44,549 nt of DNA from an uncultured Oscillospiraceae bacterium (GTDB lineage: Bacteria; Bacillota; Clostridia; Oscillospirales; Oscillospiraceae), in NCBI GenBank assembly GCA_947588605.1, contig CANPYK010000018.1:1-44549 (forward strand), given 5' to 3'. Below, one piece after another: positions 28,785 through 35,905 of the stretch. The translations under genes and the position numbers were made by a program. A model generated the notes under the pieces. That model saw only the letters and a program-made list of their open reading frames with translations. It had not been told where the DNA came from and searched no databases. Each line of letters starts with the position of its first letter. The stretch's first letter is position 1.

Positions 28785-28914
28785 TTGACAGGGCGGCGGG
28801 GAGGCGGTATAATATGGGCACAGGGAAGACCACCGGGAGACGGTGGTTCCTCCGGGTCTAGTTACAAGAAGTAACCGCCGCGCTTGGGAACGTTGGGGCG
28901 GTTACTTCTTTTTT
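28785..28914 (+). ncRNA. Antitoxin RNA candidate, copy 1, with promoter
   Basis: A consensus promoter TTGACA (28785-28790), 17 bp, TATAAT (28808-28813) would start an RNA near 28820. It contains the hairpin CCACCG/CGGTGG and ends at the intrinsic terminator AAGTAACCGCC...GGCGGTTACTT followed by CTTTTTT (to 28914), about 95 nt. It is complementary to the last codons, stop and 3' end of the small toxin gene on the other strand, the arrangement of RatA against txpA in Bacillus subtilis. The -35 box sits in the loop of GCCGCCC/GGGCGGC (28777-28797). Confidence 0.75.
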
Positions 28915-29012
28915 GGTTGGTTTCTGTCGACTATGTACAGAACCAGCTTTATGACCGCTATGATCACGAGGGCGAACTGAAGTAGGTCGCCCAGGGACAA
29001 TTCCATAGCCAT
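28902..29012 (-). CDS. Small hydrophobic holin-like toxin candidate, copy 1
   Basis: A 36-residue peptide (34 if the second ATG at 29006 is used): short polar N-terminus with MELSLGDLLQ, one membrane segment ALVIIAVIKLVLYIV, then the basic tail DRNQPKKK. This is the layout of the TxpA/BsrG 'putative holin-like toxin' family of type I systems. GGAGGAGG precedes the start, and the upstream CCTCCTCC can pair with it and hide it, as in other toxin mRNAs. The stop codon lies inside the terminator stem shared with the antisense RNA. Toxicity is inferred. Confidence 0.75.
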   Translation of the reverse strand: MAMELSLGDLLQFALVIIAVIKLVLYIVDRNQPKKK

Positions 29013-29140
29013 CACCTCCTCCCATGTCCGGAGGAGGCAAGAAGCTCCCTCCGGAGAGAAGACCCGGAGGAAACACACCGCCTGCCCGTCTTGGCAGACA
29101 ACCCTGCGCGCGCCTTCCAGCCCGCGGCGCGCTTGACATA

Positions 29141-29169
29141 AGTCTACCGTATTCGCGCAAAAATGTCAA
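29141..29169 (-). promoter_or_regulatory. Toxin promoter, copy 1
   Basis: TTGACA (29164-29169), 17-bp spacer, TAGACT (29141-29146) on minus. Predicts a 5' leader of over 120 nt with strong folding potential. Confidence 0.75.
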
Positions 29170-29220
29170 CAGGGACCTTTTTCGCGGAAAAGTCTGAAAA
29201 TAAAATAACCCGCCGCCCAC

Positions 29221-29350
29221 TTGACAGGGCGGCGGGGAGGCGGTATAATATGGGCACAGGGAAGACCACCGGGAGACGGTGGTTCCTCCGGGTCTAGTTA
29301 CAAGAAGTAACCGCCGCGCTTGGGAACGTTGGGGCGGTTACTTCTTTTTT
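29221..29350 (+). ncRNA. Antitoxin RNA candidate, copy 2, with promoter
   Basis: Identical to copy 1 in the transcribed region: TTGACA (29221-29226), 17 bp, TATAAT (29244-29249), RNA from about 29256 to the T-run near 29350. Because the sequences are the same, either antitoxin RNA should pair with either toxin mRNA. The GCCGCCC hairpin around the -35 box is extended here and is followed on minus by TTATTTTATTTT, a better terminator for toxin mRNA 2. Confidence 0.75.
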
Positions 29351-29448
29351 GGTTGGTTTCTGTCGACTATGTACAGAACCAGCTTTATGACCGCTATGAT
29401 CACGAGGGCGAACTGAAGTAGGTCGCCCAGGGACAATTCCATAGCCAT
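29338..29448 (-). CDS. Small hydrophobic holin-like toxin candidate, copy 2
   Basis: Encodes exactly the same 36-residue peptide as copy 1 (inner start at 29442). The ribosome binding site, the sequestering CCTCCTCC and the shared terminator stem are unchanged. The complete conservation means that either the duplication is recent or both copies are kept by gene conversion or selection. Confidence 0.75.
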   Translation of the reverse strand: MAMELSLGDLLQFALVIIAVIKLVLYIVDRNQPKKK

Positions 29449-29576
29449 CACCTCCTCCCATGTCCGGAGGAGGCAAGAAGCTCCCTCCGGAGAGAAGACC
29501 CGGAGGAAACACACCGCCTGCCCGTCTTGGCAGACAACCCTGCGCGCGCCTTCCAGCCCACGGCGCGCTTGACATA

Positions 29577-29605
29577 AGTCTACCGTATTCGCGCAAAAAT
29601 GTCAA
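29577..29605 (-). promoter_or_regulatory. Toxin promoter, copy 2
   Basis: TTGACA (29600-29605), 17-bp spacer, TAGACT (29577-29582), same as copy 1. Confidence 0.75.
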
Positions 29606-29664
29606 CAGGGAAGTCCGTTTCACGCAAAACGGCCGCCCGCGGGAGTTTTTTCTGAAAATCTCTC

Positions 29665-29693
29665 TTGACAAAGCCGCCCGGCTTTGGTATAAT
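29665..29693 (+). promoter_or_regulatory. Promoter of infC-rpmI-rplT
   Basis: TTGACA (29665-29670), 17-bp spacer, TATAAT (29688-29693): full consensus. Confidence 0.9.
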
Positions 29694-29699
29694 CGCAGG

Positions 29700-29830
29700 G
29701 CAAAAACGAAGTGGAAACGGCATCGTTTCTCACCGGCTCGGATGCCGAAGCCGGTCAACAGCGTGAGTGTGGGGCCATTGGCCCTTTGCGCGGGTGCCGT
29801 TTGGCTCCCGCTTTTTAGTTGTTCGGAGGT
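29700..29830 (+). promoter_or_regulatory. L20-type leader with attenuator before infC
   Basis: The leader of the IF3-L35-L20 operon contains CCGGCT/AGCCGG (29733-29754), GGGGCC/GGCCCT, and a terminator GCGGG-T-GCC gttt GGC-T-CCCGC followed by TTTTT (29790-29816) just before the infC ribosome binding site. In Firmicutes this position is occupied by the L20 leader, where L20 binding favours termination. Assignment is by position and structure; a covariance-model hit would settle it. Confidence 0.75.
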
Positions 29831-29838
29831 GTTTTACC

Positions 29839-30357
29839 ATCGCTAACATGACTCATGAGATCAATGAGGAGATCACCGACGCCCAGGTACGCCTGATCGG
29901 TGAGGACGGGACGCAGCTTGGCATCATGTCCTCCGAGGAGGCGCTGAAGGCCGCCGAGGCGAAGGGACTGGACCTTGTGAAGATCTCGCCCAACGCCACG
30001 CCGCCGGTCTGCCGCGTCATGGATTACGGCAAGTACCGCTTCGAGCAGGCCAAGCGCGAGAAGGAGGCCCGCCGCAACCAGCACATCATTGAGATCAAGG
30101 AGATCCGCATGTCCCCGGGCATCGCGGATAACGACTTCAACGTCAAGCTCAAAAACGGCCAGAAGTTTTTGAAGGACGGCGACCGGCTGAAGGTCTCCGT
30201 GCGCTTCCGCGGCCGTGAGATGGCCCACACCTCCATCGGCGAGGACCTTCTGAACCGCTATGCCGCCGAGTGCGCCGAGATGGCTAACCTCGACAAGGCT
30301 CCCAAGCTCGAGGGGCGGAACATGAGCATTTTCCTCTCGCCGAAGCCCAATAAATGA
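29839..30357 (+). CDS. infC: Translation initiation factor IF-3, with ATC start codon
   Basis: IF-3 keeps 30S subunits free and checks the start codon. The 172-residue product (from ATC 29839) contains EINEEITDAQVRLIG, then ATPPVCRVMDYGKYRFEQ (N-domain to linker) and KEIRMSPGIADNDFNVKLK (C-domain), ending MSIFLSPKPNK. GGAGG lies 9 nt before ATC; the first ATG (29848) is 18 nt away, too far. Non-standard AUU/AUC/AUA starts are a known self-control device of infC, because IF-3 discriminates against them. Confidence 0.95.
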   Translation: MANMTHEINEEITDAQVRLIGEDGTQLGIMSSEEALKAAEAKGLDLVKISPNATPPVCRVMDYGKYRFEQAKREKEARRNQHIIEIKEIRMSPGIADNDFNVKLKNGQKFLKDGDRLKVSVRFRGREMAHTSIGEDLLNRYAAECAEMANLDKAPKLEGRNMSIFLSPKPNK

Positions 30358-30509
30358 CCCTTCAGCCGGACCCTCAACCGGCCCCTCAGCCGCTTCGCGA
30401 CAGCTCCCCTGAAGAGGAGCCAAAGAGGAAATTATTTTGTATATTGCCGCACGGTATCGTGCGTTAATAGGGCGGTTCGCCGCCAAAACTATGGAAGGAG
30501 TAACCAAAG

Positions 30510-30707
30510 ATGCCCAAGATCAAGACCCACAGCGGCGCGAAGAAGAGATTCAATCTCACCAAAAACGGCAAGGTCAAGCGCGCCCACGCATACAAGAGCC
30601 ACATCCTCAACAAGAAGACCACCAAGCGCAAGAGAGGCCTCCGCAAGGGAACCTATGCCGACGTCACCAACGAAGCGGCGATCAAGCGCATGATCCTGTA
30701 TAAATAA
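30510..30707 (+). CDS. rpmI: 50S ribosomal protein L35
   Basis: A 65-residue basic protein, [20 protein letters not shown], the typical L35 N-terminus and length. SD GGAAGGAG precedes the ATG. The 152-nt gap after infC is untranslated and holds several small hairpins (GCACG/CGTGC, GGCG/CGCC, GCTCC/GGAGC) but no recognised element. Confidence 0.97.
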   Translation: MPKIKTHSGAKKRFNLTKNGKVKRAHAYKSHILNKKTTKRKRGLRKGTYADVTNEAAIKRMILYK

Positions 30708-30721
30708 GGAGGCAGACGAAC

Positions 30722-31075
30722 ATGGCTAGAATCAAGGGCGCGATGATGACGCGCAAGAGAAGAAATAAGGTCCTGAAGCTCGCCAAGGGTTACTGGGGCG
30801 CCAAGAGCAAGCACTTCAAGATGGCCAACCAGGCCGTGATGAAGTCCCTCACCTACGCCTACATCGGCCGCAAGCAGAAAAAGCGCGATTTCCGGAAGCT
30901 CTGGATCACCCGCATCTCCGCCGGCTGCAAGATGAACGGCATGAACTATTCCACCTTCATGCACGGCCTGAAGAAGGCGGGCATCGACATGAACCGCAAG
31001 ATGCTCTCCGAGACCGCCATCCACAACCCCGAGGCGTTCACCCAGCTGTGCGCCACGGCGAAGCAGGCCCTGTAA
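30722..31075 (+). CDS. rplT: 50S ribosomal protein L20
   Basis: L20, an early assembly protein of the large subunit and the expected autoregulator of this operon. The 117-residue product has [38 protein letters not shown] and [10 protein letters not shown], all conserved. SD AGGAGG lies before ATG 30722. Its stop TAA overlaps the first base of repeat copy F (ACTGGC). Confidence 0.98.
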   Translation: MARIKGAMMTRKRRNKVLKLAKGYWGAKSKHFKMANQAVMKSLTYAYIGRKQKKRDFRKLWITRISAGCKMNGMNYSTFMHGLKKAGIDMNRKMLSETAIHNPEAFTQLCATAKQAL

Positions 31076-31251
31076 CTGGCTCGAAATGCCTTTGGCATTT
31101 CGATGCCAAGGGGGAACGTGCGGAAAGCCCCTCGCGAAAGGTCTGCGGACCTTTCGCGAGGGGCTTTCCTGCTGTCACGCTGCGCGCGCCGCAAGCGGCA
31201 CACTTGCGTGACAAAAGGTATTTTTTCCGACGTACATGCCGCCGAAAAAAA
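31075..31251 (+). repeat. Four-hairpin intergenic element, copy F (complete)
   Basis: ACTGGC begins at the last A of the rplT stop. Hairpin 1 TCGAAATGCC/GGCATTTCGA; linker TGCCAAGGGGGAACGTGCGG; hairpin 2 with arms GGAAAGCCCCTCGCGAAAGG and exact partner; hairpin 3 TGTCACGC/GCGTGACA; hairpin 4 TTTTTTCCG/CCGAAAAAA. Hairpin 3 has TCACGC/GCGTGA where copy D has TCAAATC/GATTTGA and copy B has TTTTGC/GCAAAA: paired changes at homologous positions. Confidence 0.85.
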
Positions 31252-31293
31252 TGATTTGAGTTTTTTAGTCCCTCCGGGGGTTCAAAAAATTTT

Positions 31294-31328
31294 GCCTTGG
31301 GGAAAAGCATTGTGCTTTTCCCCAAGGC
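31294..31328. terminator. Bidirectional terminator between rplT and the TldE-like gene
   Basis: A 16-bp stem GCCTTGGGGAAAAGCA/TGCTTTTCCCCAAGGC with TTG loop. On plus it is followed by CGTGCTTGTTTT; on minus by AAAATTTTTTG. It separates the two convergent operons. Confidence 0.75.
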
Positions 31329-31343
31329 CGTGCTTGTTTTCGC

Positions 31344-32618
31344 TTATTTTCCGGCGACCGGCACGTTTTCAAGGGATACGGCGCAGGGGCCGGTGTAGGT
31401 GGAGCTGACGTAGCGCTCCTGGCTGAAACGCATGGTCTTTTGGGCCTCCATGAGGTTCCCGTTGATGGAGCCGCCGGTGACGGGGGTGACGGTGTGGCCG
31501 TCGAAGAGGTAGGCCAGCCGGATCTCCCCGGCGAAGTGGCCGGACATGGGGTCCATCTGGAAGTCGGAGAAGGTCACGGGCTGGAGGTATGGCTCGCGCT
31601 TCAGCTCCTCCAGGGGCGTCGAGCCCGTGGGGACGCGGATGGCGCGGTAGGTGCCGGTGGGCTCTATGCCCAGGTAGGAGGCGAACCTGGCGCCGCCGTG
31701 GAGAAGCTTCAGCTCGCCGTTTTCCATGAGCGTCCTGTCGGTGAGGCGTATGCCCTCGGCGTCGAAGGGCTCCACGCCCACGAGCTCCACGGTCAGCCTG
31801 TCGCCGGTGATGTCCGTGCCCTGGACGGGGTCGCCGGGCTTATAGTCGGAGTAGTGCTGATAGACCATGCCGGCGCCGGAACGGGCGACGTAATAGCTCA
31901 AAAGCTCCTCCACGTGGTCGCCGGTGAGGATCACCCGGTAGGTCCCCGCCTTGGGGGGCTCGGACGCCGCCGCTCTGTCGCGCGTCTCCCGCAGGGACTT
32001 TTCCACGTCCCGCCGGAGCTCCTCGGTGTTGGGCTCGCCGTAGGCGAAGGAGTGGTACGTCTCCACGTCGCGCCCCTCCACGCATTGGACCACGTACTCG
32101 CCCCGGACCTCGCAGGCGTCCCAGCTCACGTCCACGCCACGGGAATTGACCACGCGGCAGGAGCGCTTAATGGCGAAGATCTCGGCGGAGTTGACGAAGA
32201 CGCCGTCCTCGGTATCGGAGGCGAAGAGGGCGCTGCCCATGATACGGGCGGCCTCCTCGCAGGTCATATGCGCGAAGGCGCTCTTGGAGGGCTCGTGGGG
32301 CTCCCTTTGGCCCTCGATAAGGTCGTAATAGCGGTTCCCGGCGAAGGAGGCGGCGAAATACGCCTCCCGCAGGGTCTGCCGGAGCTCGGCGTCCTCCATG
32401 CCGGGATAGACGGGCACGGAGGAGGAGCCCAGGAGCTTGCCGCCCTCGGTCTCCATGGTCCTGTACACGCTGACGGACCAGTCGGTGAGGTCGGTGCGGC
32501 GCTTCAGGTCCATATTCTTTTTGACGAAGAACACCTCGGCGGACTCGGACCTCGTCTCGTTCACCGCCCAGGTGCCGATTTCCTCGGCTTCCAATGCTTT
32601 TTTGATTCTGTCGATCAT
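31344..32618 (-). CDS. TldE/PmbA-family protein
   Basis: Partner subunit of the TldD/TldE metalloprotease, which in other bacteria processes modified peptides and trims unfolded peptides. The 424-residue product belongs to the PmbA/TldD fold (GTYRVILTGDHVEELLSYY in the middle, GGARFASYLGIEPTGTYR toward the end) but has no HExxxH, as expected of TldE. ATG 32618 follows GAAGGAGGG. It lies 14 nt downstream of tldD on the same strand, so the two are co-translated. Confidence 0.85.
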   Translation of the reverse strand: MIDRIKKALEAEEIGTWAVNETRSESAEVFFVKKNMDLKRRTDLTDWSVSVYRTMETEGGKLLGSSSVPVYPGMEDAELRQTLREAYFAASFAGNRYYDLIEGQREPHEPSKSAFAHMTCEEAARIMGSALFASDTEDGVFVNSAEIFAIKRSCRVVNSRGVDVSWDACEVRGEYVVQCVEGRDVETYHSFAYGEPNTEELRRDVEKSLRETRDRAAASEPPKAGTYRVILTGDHVEELLSYYVARSGAGMVYQHYSDYKPGDPVQGTDITGDRLTVELVGVEPFDAEGIRLTDRTLMENGELKLLHGGARFASYLGIEPTGTYRAIRVPTGSTPLEELKREPYLQPVTFSDFQMDPMSGHFAGEIRLAYLFDGHTVTPVTGGSINGNLMEAQKTMRFSQERYVSSTYTGPCAVSLENVPVAGK

Positions 32619-32632
32619 GCTTCTGCCCTCCT

Positions 32633-34063
32633 TCAGCCCAGACGGATGCGGGCCTTGATCCAGGGGCCGCCGTCGGAGACCTTGACCCACTCCTTGTAGC
32701 CCTTGCCGCACATACCGCCGCCGCCCAGCTCAAGCCCGTCGCTCATCATGGTGATGGATTTGAGCAGGTCCGGGACGTAGCCCGTCAGGACGATGGGGGA
32801 GAAGATGCGTCCGGTGAGCCGGCCGTCCTTGATCTCCCGCGCGTAGCTGACCATGCACTGGATGCCCCAGTTTTTCGGGTCCTCCATGCCGCTGGAGGGC
32901 TCGCAGAGGAGAAGGCCGTCCTTGACGGAGGCGATCATGTCCTCCACCTTGTCGCTCCCCGCCTCGAACCATGTGTTGGTCATGCGGGTGTACGCCTTGC
33001 GGCGGTAGCTCTCGCGGCGTCCGTTGCCGGTGGGGGCGGTGCCCAGGGTCATGGCGGAGAGGTAGTCGGAGATGCCCCGGCGGAGGACGCCCTTCTCGAT
33101 GATCACGGTGTCCTGGGCCATGGTGCCCTCGTCGTCGAAGAAGTAGCTGCCCGTCTCCGGGACCGCCGCCGCGCCGTCGTGCATGGTGACGAGAGGGCTG
33201 GCCACGTATTCGCCCACGTATTTTTCGGCCAGGGCCCGCTTTTTCACGAACATGTCCATCTCCACGCCGTGGCCGAAGGCCTCGTGGACGATCATGCCCG
33301 TGACCTCGGGGGTGCAGACGCACTCGTATTCGCCGGGGGTGAGGGGCTGGGAGTCCAGAAGCTCCAGGGTGACGCGAGCCACGTCCTCCACGCCGGCGTC
33401 CATGCGGTCCATGAGCTCCGCGCCGCCCAGAGCGGAAAAGCTCTTGCGGCTCATTTTGATCTCCTGCCCCTTGGCCGCCACCGTGAGGACAGCGCCGGTG
33501 GTCCAGAGGACGTTCTGCTCCAGCTCCCGGTCCGGGGCCAGGTAGAGCTTGTGGTTTTTCTGCCAGACAAGATTGGCCTGGCAGTCCAGAAGCTTGTCGG
33601 AGACGGCAAGCCCCCGGTCCCTCAGGGCGGTGAGACGGGCGACGATCTGGCCGTCGCCCACCTCGTCGGGGTCGACCTCGTAGTCCGTGCCGCCGTGGAA
33701 GGTGAGCTTTTCGGACTTGGGGGCGGCGTAGACCCGCTCGCGGATGCCGTCGGGCAGGACCGCCTTGGACATGGCGGCGGTGGCGGAGATCTGCTCCAGA
33801 AGCTCGGGAACGGTCTCCTCCGAGATGTGGCTGAAGGAGTGCTCCGACCAGTGCTCGCCGTCAAAGACCTTGACCACGAAGCCCCGGGCGGAGAAGCGCC
33901 CGCCCATGCTGACATTGGTGAGCCGCCGTGATACCGCGCAGGACTTCTGAGACGCGTCCTGCGCCAGGATGGAGGCGAAGGGATACCGGTCCAGGAGCTT
34001 TCGCAAAAGCGCCTCCAGAACCGGTTTTTTCGCCGTTAAAAAAGGACTGTCTGGTACTTTCAT
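32633..34063 (-). CDS. tldD: TldD-family metalloprotease
   Basis: Zinc metalloprotease subunit of 476 residues, acting in the cytoplasm with TldE. The active-site motif HEAFGHGVE (HExxxH) is present near residue 263, followed by the FDDEGTMAQDTVIIEKG region and the C-terminal glycine-rich LELGGGGMCGKGYKEW. GGAGG lies before ATG 34063. The likely substrates (small modified peptides) are not encoded nearby. It lies directly downstream of tRNA-Val on the same strand and no separate promoter is obvious. Confidence 0.9.
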   Translation of the reverse strand: MKVPDSPFLTAKKPVLEALLRKLLDRYPFASILAQDASQKSCAVSRRLTNVSMGGRFSARGFVVKVFDGEHWSEHSFSHISEETVPELLEQISATAAMSKAVLPDGIRERVYAAPKSEKLTFHGGTDYEVDPDEVGDGQIVARLTALRDRGLAVSDKLLDCQANLVWQKNHKLYLAPDRELEQNVLWTTGAVLTVAAKGQEIKMSRKSFSALGGAELMDRMDAGVEDVARVTLELLDSQPLTPGEYECVCTPEVTGMIVHEAFGHGVEMDMFVKKRALAEKYVGEYVASPLVTMHDGAAAVPETGSYFFDDEGTMAQDTVIIEKGVLRRGISDYLSAMTLGTAPTGNGRRESYRRKAYTRMTNTWFEAGSDKVEDMIASVKDGLLLCEPSSGMEDPKNWGIQCMVSYAREIKDGRLTGRIFSPIVLTGYVPDLLKSITMMSDGLELGGGGMCGKGYKEWVKVSDGGPWIKARIRLG

Positions 34064-34100
34064 GTGTGACCTCCTTCAGGGCGCCGCCCCGGAAATTCAG

Positions 34101-34135
34101 ATAAAGGAAACGCCTCGGATGAACTCCGAGGCGTT
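34101..34135 (-). terminator. Terminator after tRNA-Val
   Basis: AACGCCTCGGA/TCCGAGGCGTT (34109-34135) followed on minus by TTCCTTTAT. Read-through could supply tldD. Confidence 0.65.
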
Positions 34136-34137
34136 AG

Positions 34138-34214
34138 TGGTGGACGATACAGGACTTGAACCTGTGACCCTCCGCACGTCAAGCGGATGCTCATACCAGC
34201 TGAGCTAATCGTCC
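34138..34214 (-). tRNA. tRNA-Val (GAC)
   Basis: The 77-nt minus-strand sequence folds as a cloverleaf: acceptor GGACGAT/ATCGTCC, D arm with AGCTCAGC, anticodon stem CCGC/GCGG with loop TTGACGT (anticodon GAC), T arm GGTTCAAGTCC, and encoded CCA at the 3' end. Confidence 0.96.
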
Positions 34215-34227
34215 GTCAGCGTCCCCT

Positions 34228-34256
34228 ATTGTACCCCATGGCGGCGGGGTTGTCAA
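34228..34256 (-). promoter_or_regulatory. Promoter of tRNA-Val
   Basis: TTGACA (34251-34256), 17-bp spacer, TACAAT (34228-34233) on minus, about 14 bp before the tRNA 5' end. Confidence 0.8.
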
Positions 34257-34306
34257 CACTTTTTTTGCCGTGAGGCAAAAAATCTTTGAAAAATCAAAAA
34301 TAATGC

Positions 34307-34335
34307 TTGCATTTTCCCGCCGCCGATGCTATGAT
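34307..34335 (+). promoter_or_regulatory. Promoter of tRNA-Arg
   Basis: TTGCAT (34307-34312), 17-bp spacer, TATGAT (34330-34335), about 28 bp before the tRNA. Confidence 0.7.
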
Positions 34336-34363
34336 AATAAGGCGCTCAAAAAGCGCCCCATAC

Positions 34364-34440
34364 GCGCCTGTAGCTCAGCTGGATAGAGTGCGCGGCTACG
34401 AACCGTGAGATCGGGGGTTCGAGTCCCTTCAGGCGTACCA
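34364..34440 (+). tRNA. tRNA-Arg (ACG)
   Basis: Cloverleaf with acceptor GCGCCTG/CAGGCGT (first pair G-U), D arm TAGCTCAGCTGGATAG, anticodon loop CTACGAA (anticodon ACG, expected to be deaminated to ICG), T arm GGGTTCGAGTCCC and encoded CCA. Mobile DNA begins about 400 bp beyond its 3' end, but no 3'-end duplication is seen inside the window. Confidence 0.96.
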
Positions 34441-34476
34441 AACGGGAAGTGTCAAGGACACTTCCCGTTTTTTCTG
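34441..34476 (+). terminator. Terminator of tRNA-Arg
   Basis: AACGGGAAGTGTC aag GACACTTCCCGTT followed by TTTTTCTG, directly after CCA. Confidence 0.9.
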
Positions 34477-34485
34477 TCCTGCCTG

Positions 34486-34825
34486 TCATCCCACGCTCGC
34501 TGCCCCCCTGCCCCCCTCCTACGAGGAGGGGGCTTAAAAAGGTTTTGCGCCGCTTTGCGGCGCAATTTTTTATAAACGCGGCGCGAAGCGCCGCATCCTT
34601 ATTCCCCCGACCCCTTTTTCGGAAAAAGGGGTGCCGCCGCAGCGGCGGGGTATTCGAGCCTCCGTCCCCCGTCCCCCGTCTTAGCCTTCCCCGCAGGGCG
34701 GGGAAGGTGGCGCCCGCAGGCGCCGGATGAGGTGGGAGGGTGCGTTCATCGCAGCCGATTGCAGCCCTTCGGCTCCCACCTCACCCCTCCCCCTCCCCGC
34801 CTAAGCGGGGAGGGCTCTAAGACGT
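34486..34825 (-). repeat. GC-rich mosaic palindrome repeat R4 (inverted)
   Basis: Reverse-oriented copy of the R family; core 34536-34817, and the part 34487-34535 matches the right end of R2. Arms again differ in a paired way (CCCCGCCTAAGCGGGG here). It separates the tRNAs from the mobile remnant. Confidence 0.8.
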
Positions 34826-34974
34826 AGCGGATGCTATGATTCGAAAGCTTTTCCGCAACATCCCCTTATCGATCTTAGATTTACACTACAAGTGCAACAG
34901 GAAAAAAAGCGTGACACATGGCGGAAAACCCCTTAGAATGGTGTTTGCGGACAACAAGGAAAGGGGCAAGCGCC

Positions 34975-35545
34975 ATGCGTCACTACAAACATCTTACCAT
35001 AGAAGAGCGGGAAAAGCTATACCTGATGAAGAATTTAGGGCAAAGCATCCGCAAGATTGCCCAGGAGCTCGGCCGGTCACCGTCCACAGTCAGCCGTGAG
35101 CTGAAACGCGGCCGCTGCTATCGGCACCCGTATATGCCCTCAACAGCGCAAATACGCTACGAGAAGCGACGAAAGAACTGCGGTCGAAAGCATAAGCTGT
35201 CAGTCCCTGAGTACCGCGAGACGGTACGCATGCTCATAGAGGGCCAGCATTGGTCGCCGGAGCAGATAGCGAACAGGCTGAAGCTTGAGAATAACCCATT
35301 ACAGATCAGCTATGCCTCCATCTACAGAGCCATCAACGCCGGCCTGTTCAACGGGCCGTTGAACAAGGAGGGCCATCTCAGGAAAGCCTCAAGATTCTCC
35401 CGGCATCTGCGGCATAAAGGGAAAACGCGCAAGGTAGGCGGGAAAGGGAGGCAAAGCCAGATAACCATCACCCACCACATTGAGGAGAGGCCGCAGGGAG
35501 CCCGGGACAGGACGGTGATCGGTCACTTTGAGGGGGATGAGGTGT
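34975..35545 (+). pseudogene. IS30-family transposase, 3' truncated
   Basis: The first about 190 residues of an IS30 transposase: HYKHLTIEEREKLYLMKNLG, the N-terminal helix-turn-helix IRKIAQELGRSPSTVSRELK, a second helical domain with HWSPEQIANRLK and YRAINAGLF, then GHFEGDEV at the first catalytic Asp of the DDE core. The other two catalytic residues are missing: the frame stops at 35547, where relaxase DNA on the other strand begins. ATG 34975 is chosen on homology. Upstream 34826-34974 looks like the IS left end (AT-rich, ACTACAAGTGCAAC) but no matching right inverted repeat remains. Confidence 0.85.
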
Positions 35546-35901
35546 GAGTGAACGTGATCCCGGTCGGTATGAGTGCAGACCAGCACCTCGTGATCCTTGA
35601 ACTGCTCCGCCAGTTTGAGCGCGGCGGCGTGGGCTTTGTCCGGGTCCACTTCCGCGCCGCTGGGGAAGCTCTGTACCAGGTGGTAGAACATCCTGCCGCC
35701 GCCCTTGTGGTACAGGAGCTTGGTGTTGAGGAAGTCATCATAGGCTGACTGTGCCTGACAGTTGACGCCTGTGACGAGCTGACGGCCCTGCCACTGGGTC
35801 TTGGCGTCCTGGGCCACATACTTCATCACCGACCTCATGCACCCGCGGGACTGACTGCTCTTTGAGCGGCTGGAGTAGTTGACGAAGTTGATGATCGCCA
35901 T
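35536..35901 (-). pseudogene. MobP/MobA-type relaxase, N-terminal fragment
   Basis: About 120 residues of a conjugative relaxase: AIINFVNYSSRSKSSQSRG, YVAQDAKTQ, GGRMFYHLVQSFPSG, and the metal-binding HTDRDHVHSHL. A full relaxase is usually 300-500 residues. The fragment is cut about 6 codons after the His motif by the IS30 remnant; beyond that the frame only reads the antisense of the transposase. ATG 35901 lies 4 nt after mobC with AGGTGAG. Mobilisation by this protein is not expected. Confidence 0.8.
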
Positions 35902-35905
35902 CCGC

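Larger units (their letters stand above)
28777..29611. repeat. 399-bp tandem duplication carrying a toxin-antitoxin locus twice
   Basis: 28777-29175 and 29213-29611 are the same 399-bp unit, offset 436 bp, with a single base difference (29130s G against 29566-29567 A in the CCC[G/A]CGGC stretch). Each unit contains one complete toxin gene with promoter on minus and one antisense RNA gene with promoter on plus. The 37-bp spacer is unrelated to either unit. Confidence 0.9.

Noticed and set aside
28858-29220. 120- and 154-codon minus-strand frames over the tandem toxin loci
   Set aside because: They run through leader, SD and terminator of the small toxin genes in another frame, are Pro/Arg/Gly-rich, and have no SD.
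35389-35535. Extension of the relaxase fragment to 35389
   Set aside because: This part is the antisense of the IS30 transposase and has no relaxase sequence.
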